Assembly: GCF_964355755.1 (NCBI RefSeq) | Contig: NC_092671.1 | Span: 25,170,070-25,234,069 of the forward strand | DNA from: Antedon mediterranea | Lineage: Eukaryota > Echinodermata > Crinoidea > Comatulida > Antedonidae | Direction of reading: 5' to 3' | DNA length: 64,000 bases | In this document: one piece after another, positions 23,874-36,600 of the stretch | Position numbering within the stretch: the first letter of the stretch is position 1 | How the letters are laid out: each line of letters opens with the position of its first letter | Made by a program: the position numbers and the translations under genes | The notes under the pieces: generated by a model | Told to the model about the DNA's origin: nothing | The model's database searches: none | What the model saw: only the letters and a program-made list of their open reading frames with translations

Positions 23874-24600
23874 CTAGAACGCAACGCAGCGACGTATCGA
23901 CGCAAAGTGCTGTATTGCGTAATCACAAGTGGGAACCGACGACGCAATAGTGCTGCAAACATCGCAGGTTTGATTTCACCCAGGCGGGGGGAAACACAAT
24001 CATTAGAAGTGCATTTGCTTACGTTGCGTAGATTGCGTTACGTTGCGTCGCTAGTGGGAACCTCGAATCTAACCCCTAGCCATCACCTAATAATTGTGTT
24101 TGTTCCCACTACCAACGCAACGTAAGACAACCTACCACGCTTTAGGCTATTCACAAGCGATTGATTTATTGAACTGTCACATCTCATTGTCAATTCACTT
24201 TTTGCGTCTACGTCTTTGCGTTGCTTCTCTAGCAGGAACCAAGTTAATTGTGTTTTCCCCTGCATCTACATACGTGAAATCAAAACTGCTTGGTTTGCTC
24301 GTCAACGTTAGTTGCCATAGACTTTGACCTAGTTCATCCTCCTCATACATTCCTTGTTCTTTCCTTGCGTTTTTGCGTGAAAAAAAACTGCCCGAATGTT
24401 TGCAGCACTCTTCTTGCGTTGTTGGTTCCCACTTGTGTTACGCAATATTGCAATTTGCATCAATACGTTGTCTGTTTCTATTTTTAAGTTGATAAAATTG
24501 CGTTTTGACGATTCATTTTTTCCCAACAAAATCAGGGGGCTCAGGACACCCGTGACCTCCTCACTGGCTGTGCCCTGCACCGGTCAGTTCCATCCATCTT
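23874..24600. mobile_element. MITE cluster in duplicate A'
   Basis: Same GGTTCCCACT/AGTGGGAACC elements as at 1,137-1,900, but about 95 bp carrying one right-hand terminus is deleted: CAACCTACCACGC here joins sequence separated in copy A. Confidence 0.6.
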
Positions 24601-24654
24601 GCACTATTGTGAATCATCATCATGTGACCAACAAATCTAGGTAACTGTGTGGTA

Positions 24655-26545
24655 ATACAAACTTCTTTCTGTCTGTAATCTGTGTGCAAACCATGACGGC
24701 GAAACAACGTTCACTTCTGCACTATCACTTCTTTCTGTCTGTAATCTGTGTGCAAACCATGATGGCGGAACGTTCACTTCTGCACTATCACTTCTTTCTG
24801 TCTGTAATCTGTGTGCAAACCATGATGGCGAAACAATGTTCACTTCTGCACTATTACTTCTTTCTGTCTGTAATCTGTGTGCAAACCATGATGGCGGAAC
24901 GTTCACTTCTGCACTATCACTTCTTTCTGTCTGTAATCTGTGTGCAAACCATGATGGCGGAACGTTCACTTCTGCACTATTACTTCTTTCTGTCTGTAAT
25001 CTGTGTGCAAACCATGATGGCGAAACAATGTTCACTTCTGCACTATCACTTCTTTCTGTCTGTAATCTGTGTGCAAACCATGATGGCGAAACAACGTTCA
25101 CTTCTGCACTATCACTTCTTTCTGTCTGTAATCTGTGTGCAAACCATGATGGCGGAACGTTCACTTCTGCACTATCACTTCTTTCTGTCTGTAATCTGTG
25201 TGCAAACCATGACGGCGAAACAACGTTCACTTCTGCACTATCACTTCTTTCTGTCTGTAATCTGTGTGCAAACCATGACGGCAGAACAACGTTCACTTCT
25301 GCACTATCACTTCTTTCTGTCTGTAATCTGTGTGCAAACCATGACGGCAGAACAACGTTCACTTCTGCACTATCACTTCTTTCTGTCTGTAATCTGTGTG
25401 CAAACCATGACGGCGAAACAACGTTCACTTCTGCACTATCACTTCTTTCTGTCTGTAATCTGTGTGCAAACCATGATGGCGGAACGTTCACTTCTGCACT
25501 ATCACTTCTTTCTGTCTGTAATCTGTGTGCAAACCATGACGGCGAAACAACGTTCACTTCTGCACTATCACTTCTTTCTGTCTGTAATCTGTGTGCAAAC
25601 CATGACGGCGAAACAACATTCACTTCTGCACTATCACTTCTTTCTGTCTGTAATCTGTGTGCAAACCATGATGGCGAAACAACGTTCACTTCTGCACTAT
25701 CACTTCTTTCTGTCTGTAATCTGTGGGCAAACCATGATGGCGGAACGTTCACTTCTGCACTATCACTTCTTTCTGTCTGTAATCTGTGTGCAAACCATGA
25801 TGGCGAAACAGCGTTCACTTCTGCACTATCACTTCTTTCTGTCTGTAATCTGTGTGCAAACCATGATGGCGGAACGTTCACTTCTGCACTATCACTTCTT
25901 TCTGTCTGTAATCTGTGTGCAAACCATGATGGCGGAACGTTCACTTCTGCACTATCACTTCTTTCTGTCTGTAATCTGTGGGCAAACCATGACAACGAAA
26001 CAATGTTCACTTCTGCACTATCACTTCTTTCTGTCTGTAATCTGTGTGCAAACCATGATGGCGGAACGTTCACTTCTGCTCTATCACTTCTTTCTGTCTG
26101 TAATCTGTGTGCAAACCATGATGGCGAAACAGCGTTCACTTCTGCACTATCACTTCTTTCTGTCTGTAAACTGTGTGCAAACCATGATGGCGGAATACAT
26201 TCACTTCTGCACTATCACTTCTTTCTGTCTGTAATCTGTGTGCAAACCATGACGGCGAAACAACGTTCACTTCTGTACTATCACTTCTTTCTGTCTGTAA
26301 TCTGTGTGCAAACCATGATGGCGGAATACATTCACTTCTGCACTATCACTTCTTTCTGTCTGTAATCTGTGTGCAAACCATGACGGCGAAACAACGTTCA
26401 CTTCTGTACTATCACTTCTTTCTGTCTGTAATCTGTGTGCAAACCATGATGGCGGAACCTTCACTTCTGCACTATCACTTCTTTCTGTCTGTAATCTGTG
26501 TGCAAACCATGATGACGGAACGTTCACTTCTACAGTATATTTAGA
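24655..26545. repeat. Minisatellite, 60/66-bp units, about 30 copies
   Basis: Expanded version of the array at 2,010-3,045. The last several units, including the variants with GGAATACATTC, are in the same order in both arrays, so the length change happened in the left and middle part. The three long frames (500-516 codons) across it are by-products of the period being divisible by three. Confidence 0.93.
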
Positions 26546-26559
26546 GGATCTTGTTATTT

Positions 26560-28259
26560 TACACTCTCCCATCGGAACTCATTCTAAAACCAACCACTTG
26601 ACGGCTACTGAAACCCCACTGAACGGCACTCCTGGTGAGAACCCTAAAGTGTACTATCAATTGGTCAAATTTTAAAAATCGATTGGGCTAGATGAAATAT
26701 TAAATTCCGGTTGAAACAAGAGCAGTCATGAACGCAGTTTTACAGAAAATCTTGCTCACAACTTATCGACTTGAAAGCTACTACTGCTTGTGATCTGTCA
26801 TCAGACTTGTGAACAAGATTTGATTTATGAAATTGTAATTTTTAATTGTAATAAATAAAATGGTCTCATTCAAAAATGTTAACATAATATTGTATACTTT
26901 ATTATACTCGATTTACTTTATAAATTTCTAATAATTTTATTTTAATGAATTGAGATATTTACATTTCTAATTAAACATTATATCACTTTTGATTTTAATA
27001 TACACAATAAATAATTACAACAGAACCCCTATAAAGGCACACATTCATGACCCAACAAAGTGTGCCAACACCCCCCGCCTCCCATCCCTTAATAGGAGTT
27101 GGCTACAGTAAGTGATAACAATATAAACTGTTCACTTTGAAGAAAAGTCTCCCCTAGGTTTTATCAAATGAGGAAATCTACTGTACTGTGTATATCTAAC
27201 AATATCAATCAATCAATAAACATTATGAACACAAATGATCAACATTTCTTTAAAAAGTAATTGTAATAATAAGTACAATACAGTATGCATGCATTAAAAA
27301 TTAATTTTTTTAAAATTTGATTGACAGTTATATTTGGCCATTTGACCACCTGATCGCATTGCATTTTGAGTAAACGTTTTTTGTTAATGAAAAAACATTT
27401 AAACTGATATATTTGTAAGCAAACATTTAGTAGAATAATATTTATAAAAAAAAAAATGGTTCATTCGTCCCTACATGCAGTCAAAAACAGGTCATAAGAT
27501 TTGAAACAGGCCTGACTATCAATTGGTTTGGTTTACAAACAAAATGAATATATACAGCAGATTTATAGTTTGAAAGCCTAAATTTCTCGGTTTGTTAAGT
27601 TTTAAAACTGTAATATTCTACCAACAAACAAGTATGTTTTTAGTACAAAGTGCAATCCAAGTGATGTTTAAATAGTCCACAAAGATATTAAAAAATCAAA
27701 CCAGATAAATAGTTTTCTTACATAATGAGAAGGTAGCCTATAATGTACATACAGTAAAGGCTTTTGTGCAGACTTCTGTTGTCAGACAAGAGCACCAACC
27801 GAAATTACTAGATGAAGATGATAGTTCAAATAATTGACAAAAGAATGAGTTAGAAAGAAGTTATTTGTTCTTTATATTGTTTCTTGCTTGTTGGTATAAC
27901 TGGGCATAACAGTGTTTTCCAAATAGCATGGTAAAATAGCAAAATTGCCATGTATTACATCAGTCTCAGATAGAGCATTACCAACAGGTTGTCGTCGTTA
28001 ATAAACACAAGAAAATCTCATACAGAAATCCTTGCCATTGGTGCAATCAAACTGTATTCTGTTAATAATAAACACTAGCTAATGTTGCTGTTTCAATGCA
28101 GTATAGCCGCATATGAAGTTATTATAAGAAACTTGTTATTAATTTTAAATACAGTGTTACTGTTAATAAACACAAGAAACTCTCACTGTTTTTCTTAGTG
28201 AAACCATTTCCACTGGTGCAGCCAAATCAGATTCTATCTAAATCAATGTTTGTATAAAT
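26560..28259. other. AT-rich intergenic sequence
   Basis: Copy of 3,060-4,770. No exon, RNA gene or repeat terminus is apparent apart from the putative 3' UTR of the receptor. Confidence 0.5.
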
Positions 28260-29306
28260 CTACAGCACTTGTTTTAATGGAATAGTCTCATTTGGCCCAA
28301 GAATGTCTTTTCCAAAATCAGGATCTTGTGAAGACTTAGAATTTGACCTTATGGTGGAATGTCTAATTGTTGTTGTTGTTGTTCGAAAGCTGGATGCTGG
28401 CTCATGTGCAAATCTCGAAAAACATGGCATAAACTTGACGCAACACCACATTTTCAACAAATTCTTTTTAAAATTTTGTCCAATGAATGTGTACAACACC
28501 GGATTTATTACACTATGAGAGAACAAAATGCCAACAACCACTGCATGAACATCTGGCTGAAGATCTGTAAAAGTTACAGCGATATAAAATGGTGAAAAGA
28601 GTATTACGAATGATAAAACTATAGAAATAGCAAGAATAAGCACACGTTTTGATGATTTCCGCGTTGTGTTGTTTTGTTCAATCTGTTGTGATGAAGCCAT
28701 GGCATACACAATCAGAACATAACAGAGGATAATTGCAATCAACGGTACTGCATAGTTCAAAGAAAACATGTAATACTTATAGTATTCATCGAACAATCTG
28801 ATTTGACAATAATTAATGCCTTCCCACTCCAGAATGTGTGTATGTACCCATATTGGTATGGAAACAATTCCTGAAGCTATAAAAGTTAGAAAACAAACAC
28901 ATTTTGCGGATTTTTTCGTACGGTAAACCTTCGAAGAAATGCAATGCACGATGGCGAAATACCTGTCAAGACTCAAAATAACAATAACATAAACAATGTT
29001 TAAATTCTTCCACAATTCCAAACCATGATAAACTACACAAAAAGTGTATGAAGGGCTAAAACAATAAAATGTTCTCCAAACGTTGTTACCAAAATAAAAT
29101 ACACCATTTATACAGTCCAGTACAGCCAGGTTGAAAATGAAAATATTTGGTATATTTTGCAAGTTTTTAAATTTTAAAATCATTACAATGATTATTAGGT
29201 TGAAGGCTATTGCAATAATAGATGCTGCATATTTAAAAATCAAGAGAGCATCAACCTCAATAGGACCGTCCGTTGAATTCTCAGCAATAGTATTATTATC
29301 AGCCAT
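28260..29306 (-). CDS. Class A (rhodopsin-type) peptide-like GPCR, copy 2
   Basis: Near-identical duplicate of the receptor at 4,771-5,820, 348 residues from the MADNNT start at 29,306. The visible differences are one residue in TM5 (CYVLIVYAM here, CYALIVYAM in copy 1) and one fewer Thr codon in the C-terminal poly-Thr run. LDRY, NPVLY, the ECL Cys pair and both N-terminal sequons are unchanged, so both copies look functional. Like copy 1 it is intronless and lies 3' of ankyrin-derived sequence on the same strand. Confidence 0.88.
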   Translation of the reverse strand: MADNNTIAENSTDGPIEVDALLIFKYAASIIAIAFNLIIIVMILKFKNLQNIPNIFIFNLAVLDCINGVFYFGNNVWRTFYCFSPSYTFCVVYHGLELWKNLNIVYVIVILSLDRYFAIVHCISSKVYRTKKSAKCVCFLTFIASGIVSIPIWVHTHILEWEGINYCQIRLFDEYYKYYMFSLNYAVPLIAIILCYVLIVYAMASSQQIEQNNTTRKSSKRVLILAISIVLSFVILFSPFYIAVTFTDLQPDVHAVVVGILFSHSVINPVLYTFIGQNFKKNLLKMWCCVKFMPCFSRFAHEPASSFRTTTTTIRHSTIRSNSKSSQDPDFGKDILGPNETIPLKQVL

Positions 29307-29837
29307 TTGAATACACTGACACACTAAAACAGAGTATAATTCAATAAACTTCTCAGACTGTCCTCTACAATCAAAGTTATAACTTCTTCTGATTCTGTTC
29401 AGTTTTCCTTGCATTTATATAGTCGTCAATTTAATCTCTTAACCAATGAGAAGCTTCCATTTCTGAACAAATCAAAATGACATTCTAGGGAAGTTCTCAT
29501 GTTTTTCTACATAAAATTAAGACTGATCTGTATGCATACAAAGTTCAGATCAGAAACCAACAATTAAACTTGGATAACAATTTAATTTAAACCACTTTAA
29601 TAATGAATCTCTTCCCAATCATAAACAAATTCACTGGGTCATAATCCCAGAGGTTTTTTTAGTTAGGTATAGTACACATTTTCACAACTGTATAATATTG
29701 AATTTGATGCGGGTTACAACCTAGCATGATTGCACCAAAAAGCTTTTCAGCATGACTGGGACATTCTTCATGGTTACATTTTATGCAATTTTATTGTTAG
29801 TTATGGAAGATTGTGTTAGAATTAGATAACAATCGTA

Positions 29838-31060
29838 GCTATATGTAGAGCATTGACACCAATTGGCTTAAAAGTAGATAAAGATGTTCAGAGTATGGTA
29901 AAATTCGGTAGAATTCTCTCAGAATATTACTATTAGACCTACATACATATTGAAAGTTGCTTTTGAATATACCTTTGGAACCCCTTATAAATAATTTATA
30001 TTCCGTTTTTCAATTCTATTATTGTTAAGATAAAGCCATGCATATTGTGTCGGCTCTTTTGGTGCTCCATAGAAACAAAAACACATTCTGGCACTTTAAC
30101 CTTGAGTATGCAAAACAGTGTGATAAAAACGTTCAAGCAATGTTAAGGATTTATATTACTTTTTATATGATTGTCCGTTTGAGGCCTAATTCTATGGTGT
30201 GCTATCCATGATAAAGTTAGTTAACACAAAATGACGCTATCTATTGATTGCCAATTTGAATTGCAAGATGGTTGTAGTGTTTCCCAAAGGGCATAATAAC
30301 GTATTGCGTTTAAGTCTTATGTTATATATTATATTTTTAACATCTATATCATCTCCATAATTTTGAAGTTAAATGCATTAGTTAATTATTATGGATAAAG
30401 AATTATTATTTCTATAATGTTGAACAATCTATTATGTAAACGATGGTTTATGAAAAAGAAACAAACCATGAACGCAGCAGTTATATTTACAAGATACTAA
30501 TATTCATGTCGGAACATGAGAGATTTTTTAAAATGAAATTTCCTGCAGAAGATAATGCATTATTGTATTCCTTAAATTTAAATTTAAATACATTAGTAAT
30601 TAAAGAATGAGAATTATTTCAATGGTTCTTAAAAGTGCATATGGGTCTAAAAACGTATTGTAATCGGTATACAATGTAAATCATTGTATAATATTAATTA
30701 TAATAATTTTGTTGTTTTTAACAATAATTGTATTGTTATTGGAATGGTAACCATCTGGTAACAGTACACTCAAGGAAGTAAAGAACTTCTTGAGCTACAT
30801 CTTTAATATCAATATTAAAATTTCATTACGTCAGTTTATTTCCTTATAAATTGTTCAGTTTCAATATTGAATATTATTGATTAAAGCATAGGTAGATACA
30901 TGGAGGACCCACCTCGGGCCCCTTATTTCTCATCCTAGTTTGTGGTACACCATCATCCTTAAAAGAGAAGTAAGCTGAGAATATCTCGAATACCATCCAA
31001 AACATTGATACATTCTTCCTTTTAAGAAATTAGGCTACATGGTGTATTGGAAACTATTTT
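29838..31060. other. 3' flank of the parental ankyrin unit
   Basis: Starts with a 29-base stub of ankyrin exon 6 (29,838-29,866) and part of intron 5, then continues as the 3' intergenic sequence shared with units 1-3. No genes are seen. It ends where a LINE has inserted. Confidence 0.6.
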
Positions 31061-32231
31061 AGACATTATTAAAGACATTGTTAATAAGAACACTTTTTTA
31101 ACATCAAACGAAATACTGGTGAAACTACAATGTAAAACAAACTGGTTAAATGAGTATTTGTGCATTATTAAGGCAATACCAATTCAATGGAAACGTATTA
31201 TTAAGGAGGTAGATATTTTCAATTGTGATGATAATGATGAATTAGTTGGGACCAAGTATGAGATTAATACTACCAAACTAATATACTCATGGTTTGGGAA
31301 AGAATATTTCATTATTCCAATGTCACAACTAAAATGGGAAGAGTACTTCAATGATAACAACATTGATTGGAAAACTTCTTGGTTACGGAAAGTATGTAAA
31401 ATGAAAGATAAGAAACTAGCACAATTCAATTATAAGATGTTAGATAGAATACTGCCTACCAACAAACGGCTGTATCAGTGGAAAGTTAAGGAAACACAAA
31501 CGTGTGACAAATGTGGAGAAATTAAAAATGAAAATCATTTGTTTTTTAGTTGTAGATTTATTCAGAAATATTGGAGGAAAATGCTTAGTATCTTTGTAAG
31601 TTTAAATCACAATAATATATCATTTAAACAATTAATACTAGGAACGGGAGATAAGCTAATAGATTATATTTACACTTTTGCAGCATTTACTATTTATAGA
31701 ATAAAAATGTTATCTTCACTAAATAAGCCAGTGGGTAAATCTTTATGGAATTCATTTAAAAGCAATATGTTATATAACATTGAATGTGAAACATATAACA
31801 ATAAAGAAACAAGTATAGAAAAATGGGTAGCTTTAAGAAATACGATTATGATAATATAATTTCTAATTTGATACGATTAACAGAAAAAGAATTACAGTGA
31901 TACGGGTTACTGGTGGTACTGAGCTATTATTGTTTTTTTTTATTATGTATATAAATATATTGTATAATCCGGGTTGTAAAATAAAAACAAACAAATGAAA
32001 ATGTGTGAACTATTTTAAAACGGGATAGATGATAATGGTGATCCTGTCAAGTGTATAACAAAATATAAGAAAATTAATGAAAAAAGGAGTAATACAGAAT
32101 TCATATATGTAAAAATGTTACTTATGAACTGTAACGACATTTACAAGTTAAATAATACGATTTTATGTAATATGAGATAATATGAATGTGACTAAAAGTG
32201 GTGTTTGCGCCACAAAAGAGAAAAAAAAAAA
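31061..32231 (+). mobile_element. 5'-truncated LINE (zf-RVT-type ORF2 C-terminus)
   Basis: Insertion relative to unit 3, which reads GGAAACTATTTTTTACTAAT straight through. The encoded tail (stop at 31,859) contains FNYKMLDRILPTNKRLYQW followed by CDKCGEIKNENHLFFSC and WRKM, the Cys/His pattern of the zinc-binding domain found after reverse transcriptase in L1/Tx1-like LINEs. About 370 bases of 3' UTR and an A-run follow. No RT domain remains. Insertion into a T-run hides the target duplication. It is present only in the parental unit. Confidence 0.88.
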
Positions 32232-33637
32232 TTTTTTTTACTAATATTTAAAATGAAACAGAAGAATATAATACTACATTGCAGAACAGTCCAAATACAG
32301 ATGTGTATCGCATCATCTAATTCATAAATAATAGACAATAATAATTCAGTTTATAAGGTGCACTATGCTAAAAGCAAATGAGCTTATCATTGAAAAGGAA
32401 AATGGCAGAGAAAAATATGGAGTTAAAAAGGTGAATTTTTAAACGTGCATTAAAATTATCAATTGAAGTTTCCTGTCAAATAGAGATAGGTAAACAATTC
32501 CAAGGGAAGAAATGGGCCCAAGGAAAAAATGAAAACCATAATGCATAGCGATGCTTTGTTGAAAGTATAAATTCTTAACCTTAAGTATGTTAAGAATTTT
32601 GCAACTTAAAGTATGTAGCGATATGTTCAGGTATTTTACATGTAACAAACTTCTACATTATTTGAATACAAAATGTAAATAAACATTGTAAAAATATTTA
32701 TTATGTCCAACCAAGTTTACTGTGTAAATCATGCTGTTTACATATTATTCTATCGTAAGCCTATCGTAGACCAGCACAGACAATGATAAATAAAAATAAC
32801 AAAATAATCACCGAAAACTTAATTTAGCAAAAAAATGCCTACATAGGAGTAACATTTACTTATTGTTTCTTTGATAAGAATACAGTCTGTAAAATTAAAA
32901 CACTGCAATTCATTTCAATGTGAAAACAAAATACTAATATTTAATATCTGATAAATGTTGTTGTTGGGATTAACAGTACAGTATATACATTTCGGTACCA
33001 ACGTTAAACCATAAGTAATAATTAATTATTACTCTATGGTTAAAGAAAAACAATATAAATATAAACAGTTCTATTATACAGTTAAATATTACTACTCTTA
33101 CTATACTATTTATTGCGCCATCAAATTTGCTCGATTTACAAAAAAAACCGCATGTCAAGGTTTGAAAATCTGTAAAGAAATAAGATAAAATGTGTCCCGA
33201 ATAACCTGGAGCCTACTTCAACGAAGGACTTGCAACTGGATGATAACACTGGTGGCTTGAACCCAACATCTTAATTATTATCGAAGTATCATGGAAAATT
33301 TCAAAATGCAATGTGACGATGTTTTTTACCCGAAGTTGTATATGTAACGGAAAATATTAATTCTGAAAAACGACACTTAAAAGATACAGTACAGGTGATT
33401 ATAGCACTTGTATATCAACTTATGGATCAATCAATCATTGCCTATCAATAGTAGCACAGTGATTTGCGATAAAAAAAAATTACACTATAGCTCTGCTATA
33501 CAATTAAGTAAATATTACAATTTCTAATACGCTAATGAACTAAAATTGTCTTGCGGTAGTGCATGAGTCATCTAGCCTAGTGTGTTGTAATCTCGATGAG
33601 TTAACACATTTTGCCACCCATGTCACCCTGATTCGTT
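32232..33637. other. Sequence 3' of the ankyrin gene, empty Helitron site
   Basis: Continuation of the shared 3' flank. The uninterrupted CAGTTTATAAGGTGCAC near 32,346-32,362 is the Helitron-free target. No coding feature is supported. Confidence 0.6.
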
Positions 33638-36600
33638 TCAATTACGTAAGTCTGGAATTGGAACATTAAACAGAATGTTTCCTGTAGTATTTGTAGGTTC
33701 TTTCTGGCTGGTTTTCGGAGATGTTGGCATTCGTACAGCAGCGACGCTTTTTCTTCGAGTTTTCTCCTCGTCGTCTGCAGATTCGTCCAGAAGTGATTGC
33801 CGCCTGATGAATAATCCACTGCTCTTTCTGCGTGTTCTTGATGATGTTTGTGGGACGGGTAATGACATTTGTGGTGCTGTTGGTGACGACATTTGTGGAG
33901 GACGAGGCGTCAATGGTGAACGCGCTAATGACGAGATGTTGGGAGGGTTTGGTGTGGATGTGTGCCGTCGCCTGTGAACTTTCGACAAACTAGGAGAAGC
34001 AGCCATTGGTCTTGGAATATGTAATCCTTTTTGAGTGACAATTTCCCGAGGTGTCATGGGTCGAGAATTGTAGTCTGATTCTAATGACGTTTGTTTTCGT
34101 AAATTGCTCATGCTGTCTTTTCTCTGTGACGCTTCTTCCACTAATTCAACCATACTTGCATCTCTACGTGGTCGGTTCATTGGCGTTCCTGGTCGTGATG
34201 AAGGATTGGATTCAGGTGACAATTCTTCATCATAAAATAATTCTTCATCTTCACCATCACTCGAATAATACCCATTTCTTGATGATATTGGCATGTCCAT
34301 AGAGGAACTTCGCGTTGTCATAGAAGTTCTGGAAAAAGACCTTTTTGAAACTGGGCTTTGCATTTTTGCAAAGTCAATCCGTGGCTTGTGTTCGTTCGAC
34401 AGTTTAGTCGTGCTCCCTCCATTAAGTAACCCGTAAACGCGTTCAAGTTCATTTGTCAGTTTCATAATGACACCTAGGTCCTTACAGTGTTGCGCTTGTA
34501 ACTGTTGTTCAAAGTATGTAATTTCCTCCTGCAGTTTATCCTCGTAGTATTGAACAAGTTTCTTTTTCATACGCGCCATTTTGGACTTAAGCACCTTGGT
34601 GTCAACTGTTTCCTTTTCCTAAAAATAAACACATTTGAAAATGACATGACACTATTGGAAGGTTAGTGCAGGAGAATTTTATTGGCAGTTCATTAGATTC
34701 TCGGTGCTGTATCTAAAATTCTCCAGTATCACAAGATTATTTGGTTATATAACATCACATGTATTTCACATAAACCTAACCCTTGCATGATGCAGAGGAA
34801 CCACCTGATACGCCGTATTACCACATATATGTGGAGAAATACAACACAGAGAATCCTATGGTGGTACACGATGAACAGATTCGACAGGTTTGTTGTTATT
34901 TTTACGTTGTCTGTTTAAAATTGTATTGAAAGTAATGATATCTAATGCTGTACCGTCTTTGAGTGATTTCTTAACACTTCCATACAACCAGTATGACGCT
35001 GCTCGATAGCGTATTCTATCGGTGTTTTACCAACCTATAATTAAACAAGAAATATTTCTTACAAAAAACGCTGCTCGCTTATTGACGTAACAGTTTTAAA
35101 GATAATATTGTCCCTCTGGAAAATATTTGTTATTTCCAATTCTTTTTAATGTGTCATTTTATTGTCACATAATAGGCATTTTACCTGAAAAAATGTAATT
35201 TAAAGCAAAAAATACTTAAATTGTCTGTCAGACAATGGTTTTTGTGTTATAATTAAACGTTTCTTTTCTCTTTTTAAACGTGAAAAAATATTTTGTTACA
35301 GAAGTGAATAACTTTGATATGAAACACAGACTCAATTTCTGTCACTTTAGTTTATTTCATTGCTAAGGTCAAGCCTAGGGGGTCACTTCATCAGGCCTAG
35401 ATACTTCAAGTATCCTATTACAAACAAAAACTTTAATAGACTGTTTTGATTATCTGACAGCGAATTACAGTATTATAGTCAAATGGGACTTATAAATACC
35501 ACAAATGCGTTGGGATTTGTAATTTTAGCATGACATGTCCTAATAGACTCTTTTCCCAGACGTTTTTGGGTCCAGCAGCTGGGACCTATAAATTATAGTG
35601 GAGTGTCCATTTTAGCAAAAACGTCAGTGTCTAGTATTATAACTGCTGCTTGCTTTCAGCTAAAAATTAGTCATCTCTTGTGACGTAGCGGGCTAGAGCA
35701 GCAGCGTGAAAAACATATATAGGCCATAGCATACTGCACTTAATACAGAAATACAAGAAATTATTTGCCGCTCTTTTAAGGAATAATACATTTTAAAGGT
35801 GAAAATGCATTCACGGCGACGACGACGAGGTTTCACTTTATGATACGGTTAAAGAAAAAAACAACGGACAATTACCTGACTCTTAGCGTCCGGATCACAA
35901 CCTAGTCTTATTAAAAGTTTGACAACCTCTTCTTGTCCAGTCCACGATGCTATATGTAGAGCATTGACACCAATTGGCTTAAAAGTAGATAAAGATATTA
36001 AAACTATGGTAAAATTCGTTAGAATTCGCTCAAGAATAGTACTATTAGACCTATATACATATTGAAAGTTGATTTTGAATATACCTTTGGAACCCCTTAT
36101 GAATAATTGATATTCCGTTTTTTAATTGTATTATTCTTAAGATTGCCTAGACACTGCAGTGCTAGTGACATGTTTGTCATTAATGGCGTCCCATCTTTTG
36201 AGGATATCTAAGAAAATCTGTCTTTTCATTGTTACAGAGAATGTCAGCTACCAAAAGTGAACTGATAGACCTTATTATGGTATCATCATTTGAATCATCT
36301 ACGCTCCATAACAAAGATGAGATGATCTGATATCGGTGTTTTTTTGTGTCTGCCTTTTTTATTTAAACTTATTTATGCAATTGATTTTGTAACTATGGAC
36401 GTCCGTTTCCGAAATAAGGTAAAATGAATGAAATGAATGATTGAATGAATGCGATTATGTAAAATAAATAAACATTAAAATCAGCTGAATCGACCAATAG
36501 GTTAATTTCTCTCATAACAATGCTCATCCAATGATTACAATTCAACAAGAATACCGTATGAATTATTAGGAATTGATTTCTATGTTTTTATTCTGCATGT

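Larger units (their letters stand above)
22788..29837. repeat. Segmental duplication, copy A' (partner 1-6,351)
   Basis: Second copy of the block carrying ankyrin exons 4-5, MITE cluster, minisatellite and GPCR. Here its left side is continuous with tandem unit 3 and its right side with the parental unit, so this arrangement may be the source of the copy at the left edge. Confidence 0.9.

Noticed and set aside
24637-26365. Open frames of about 500 residues on both strands
   Set aside because: They lie wholly in the 60/66-bp minisatellite. Openness follows from a stop-poor unit of length divisible by three, and no start context, splice site or domain supports them.
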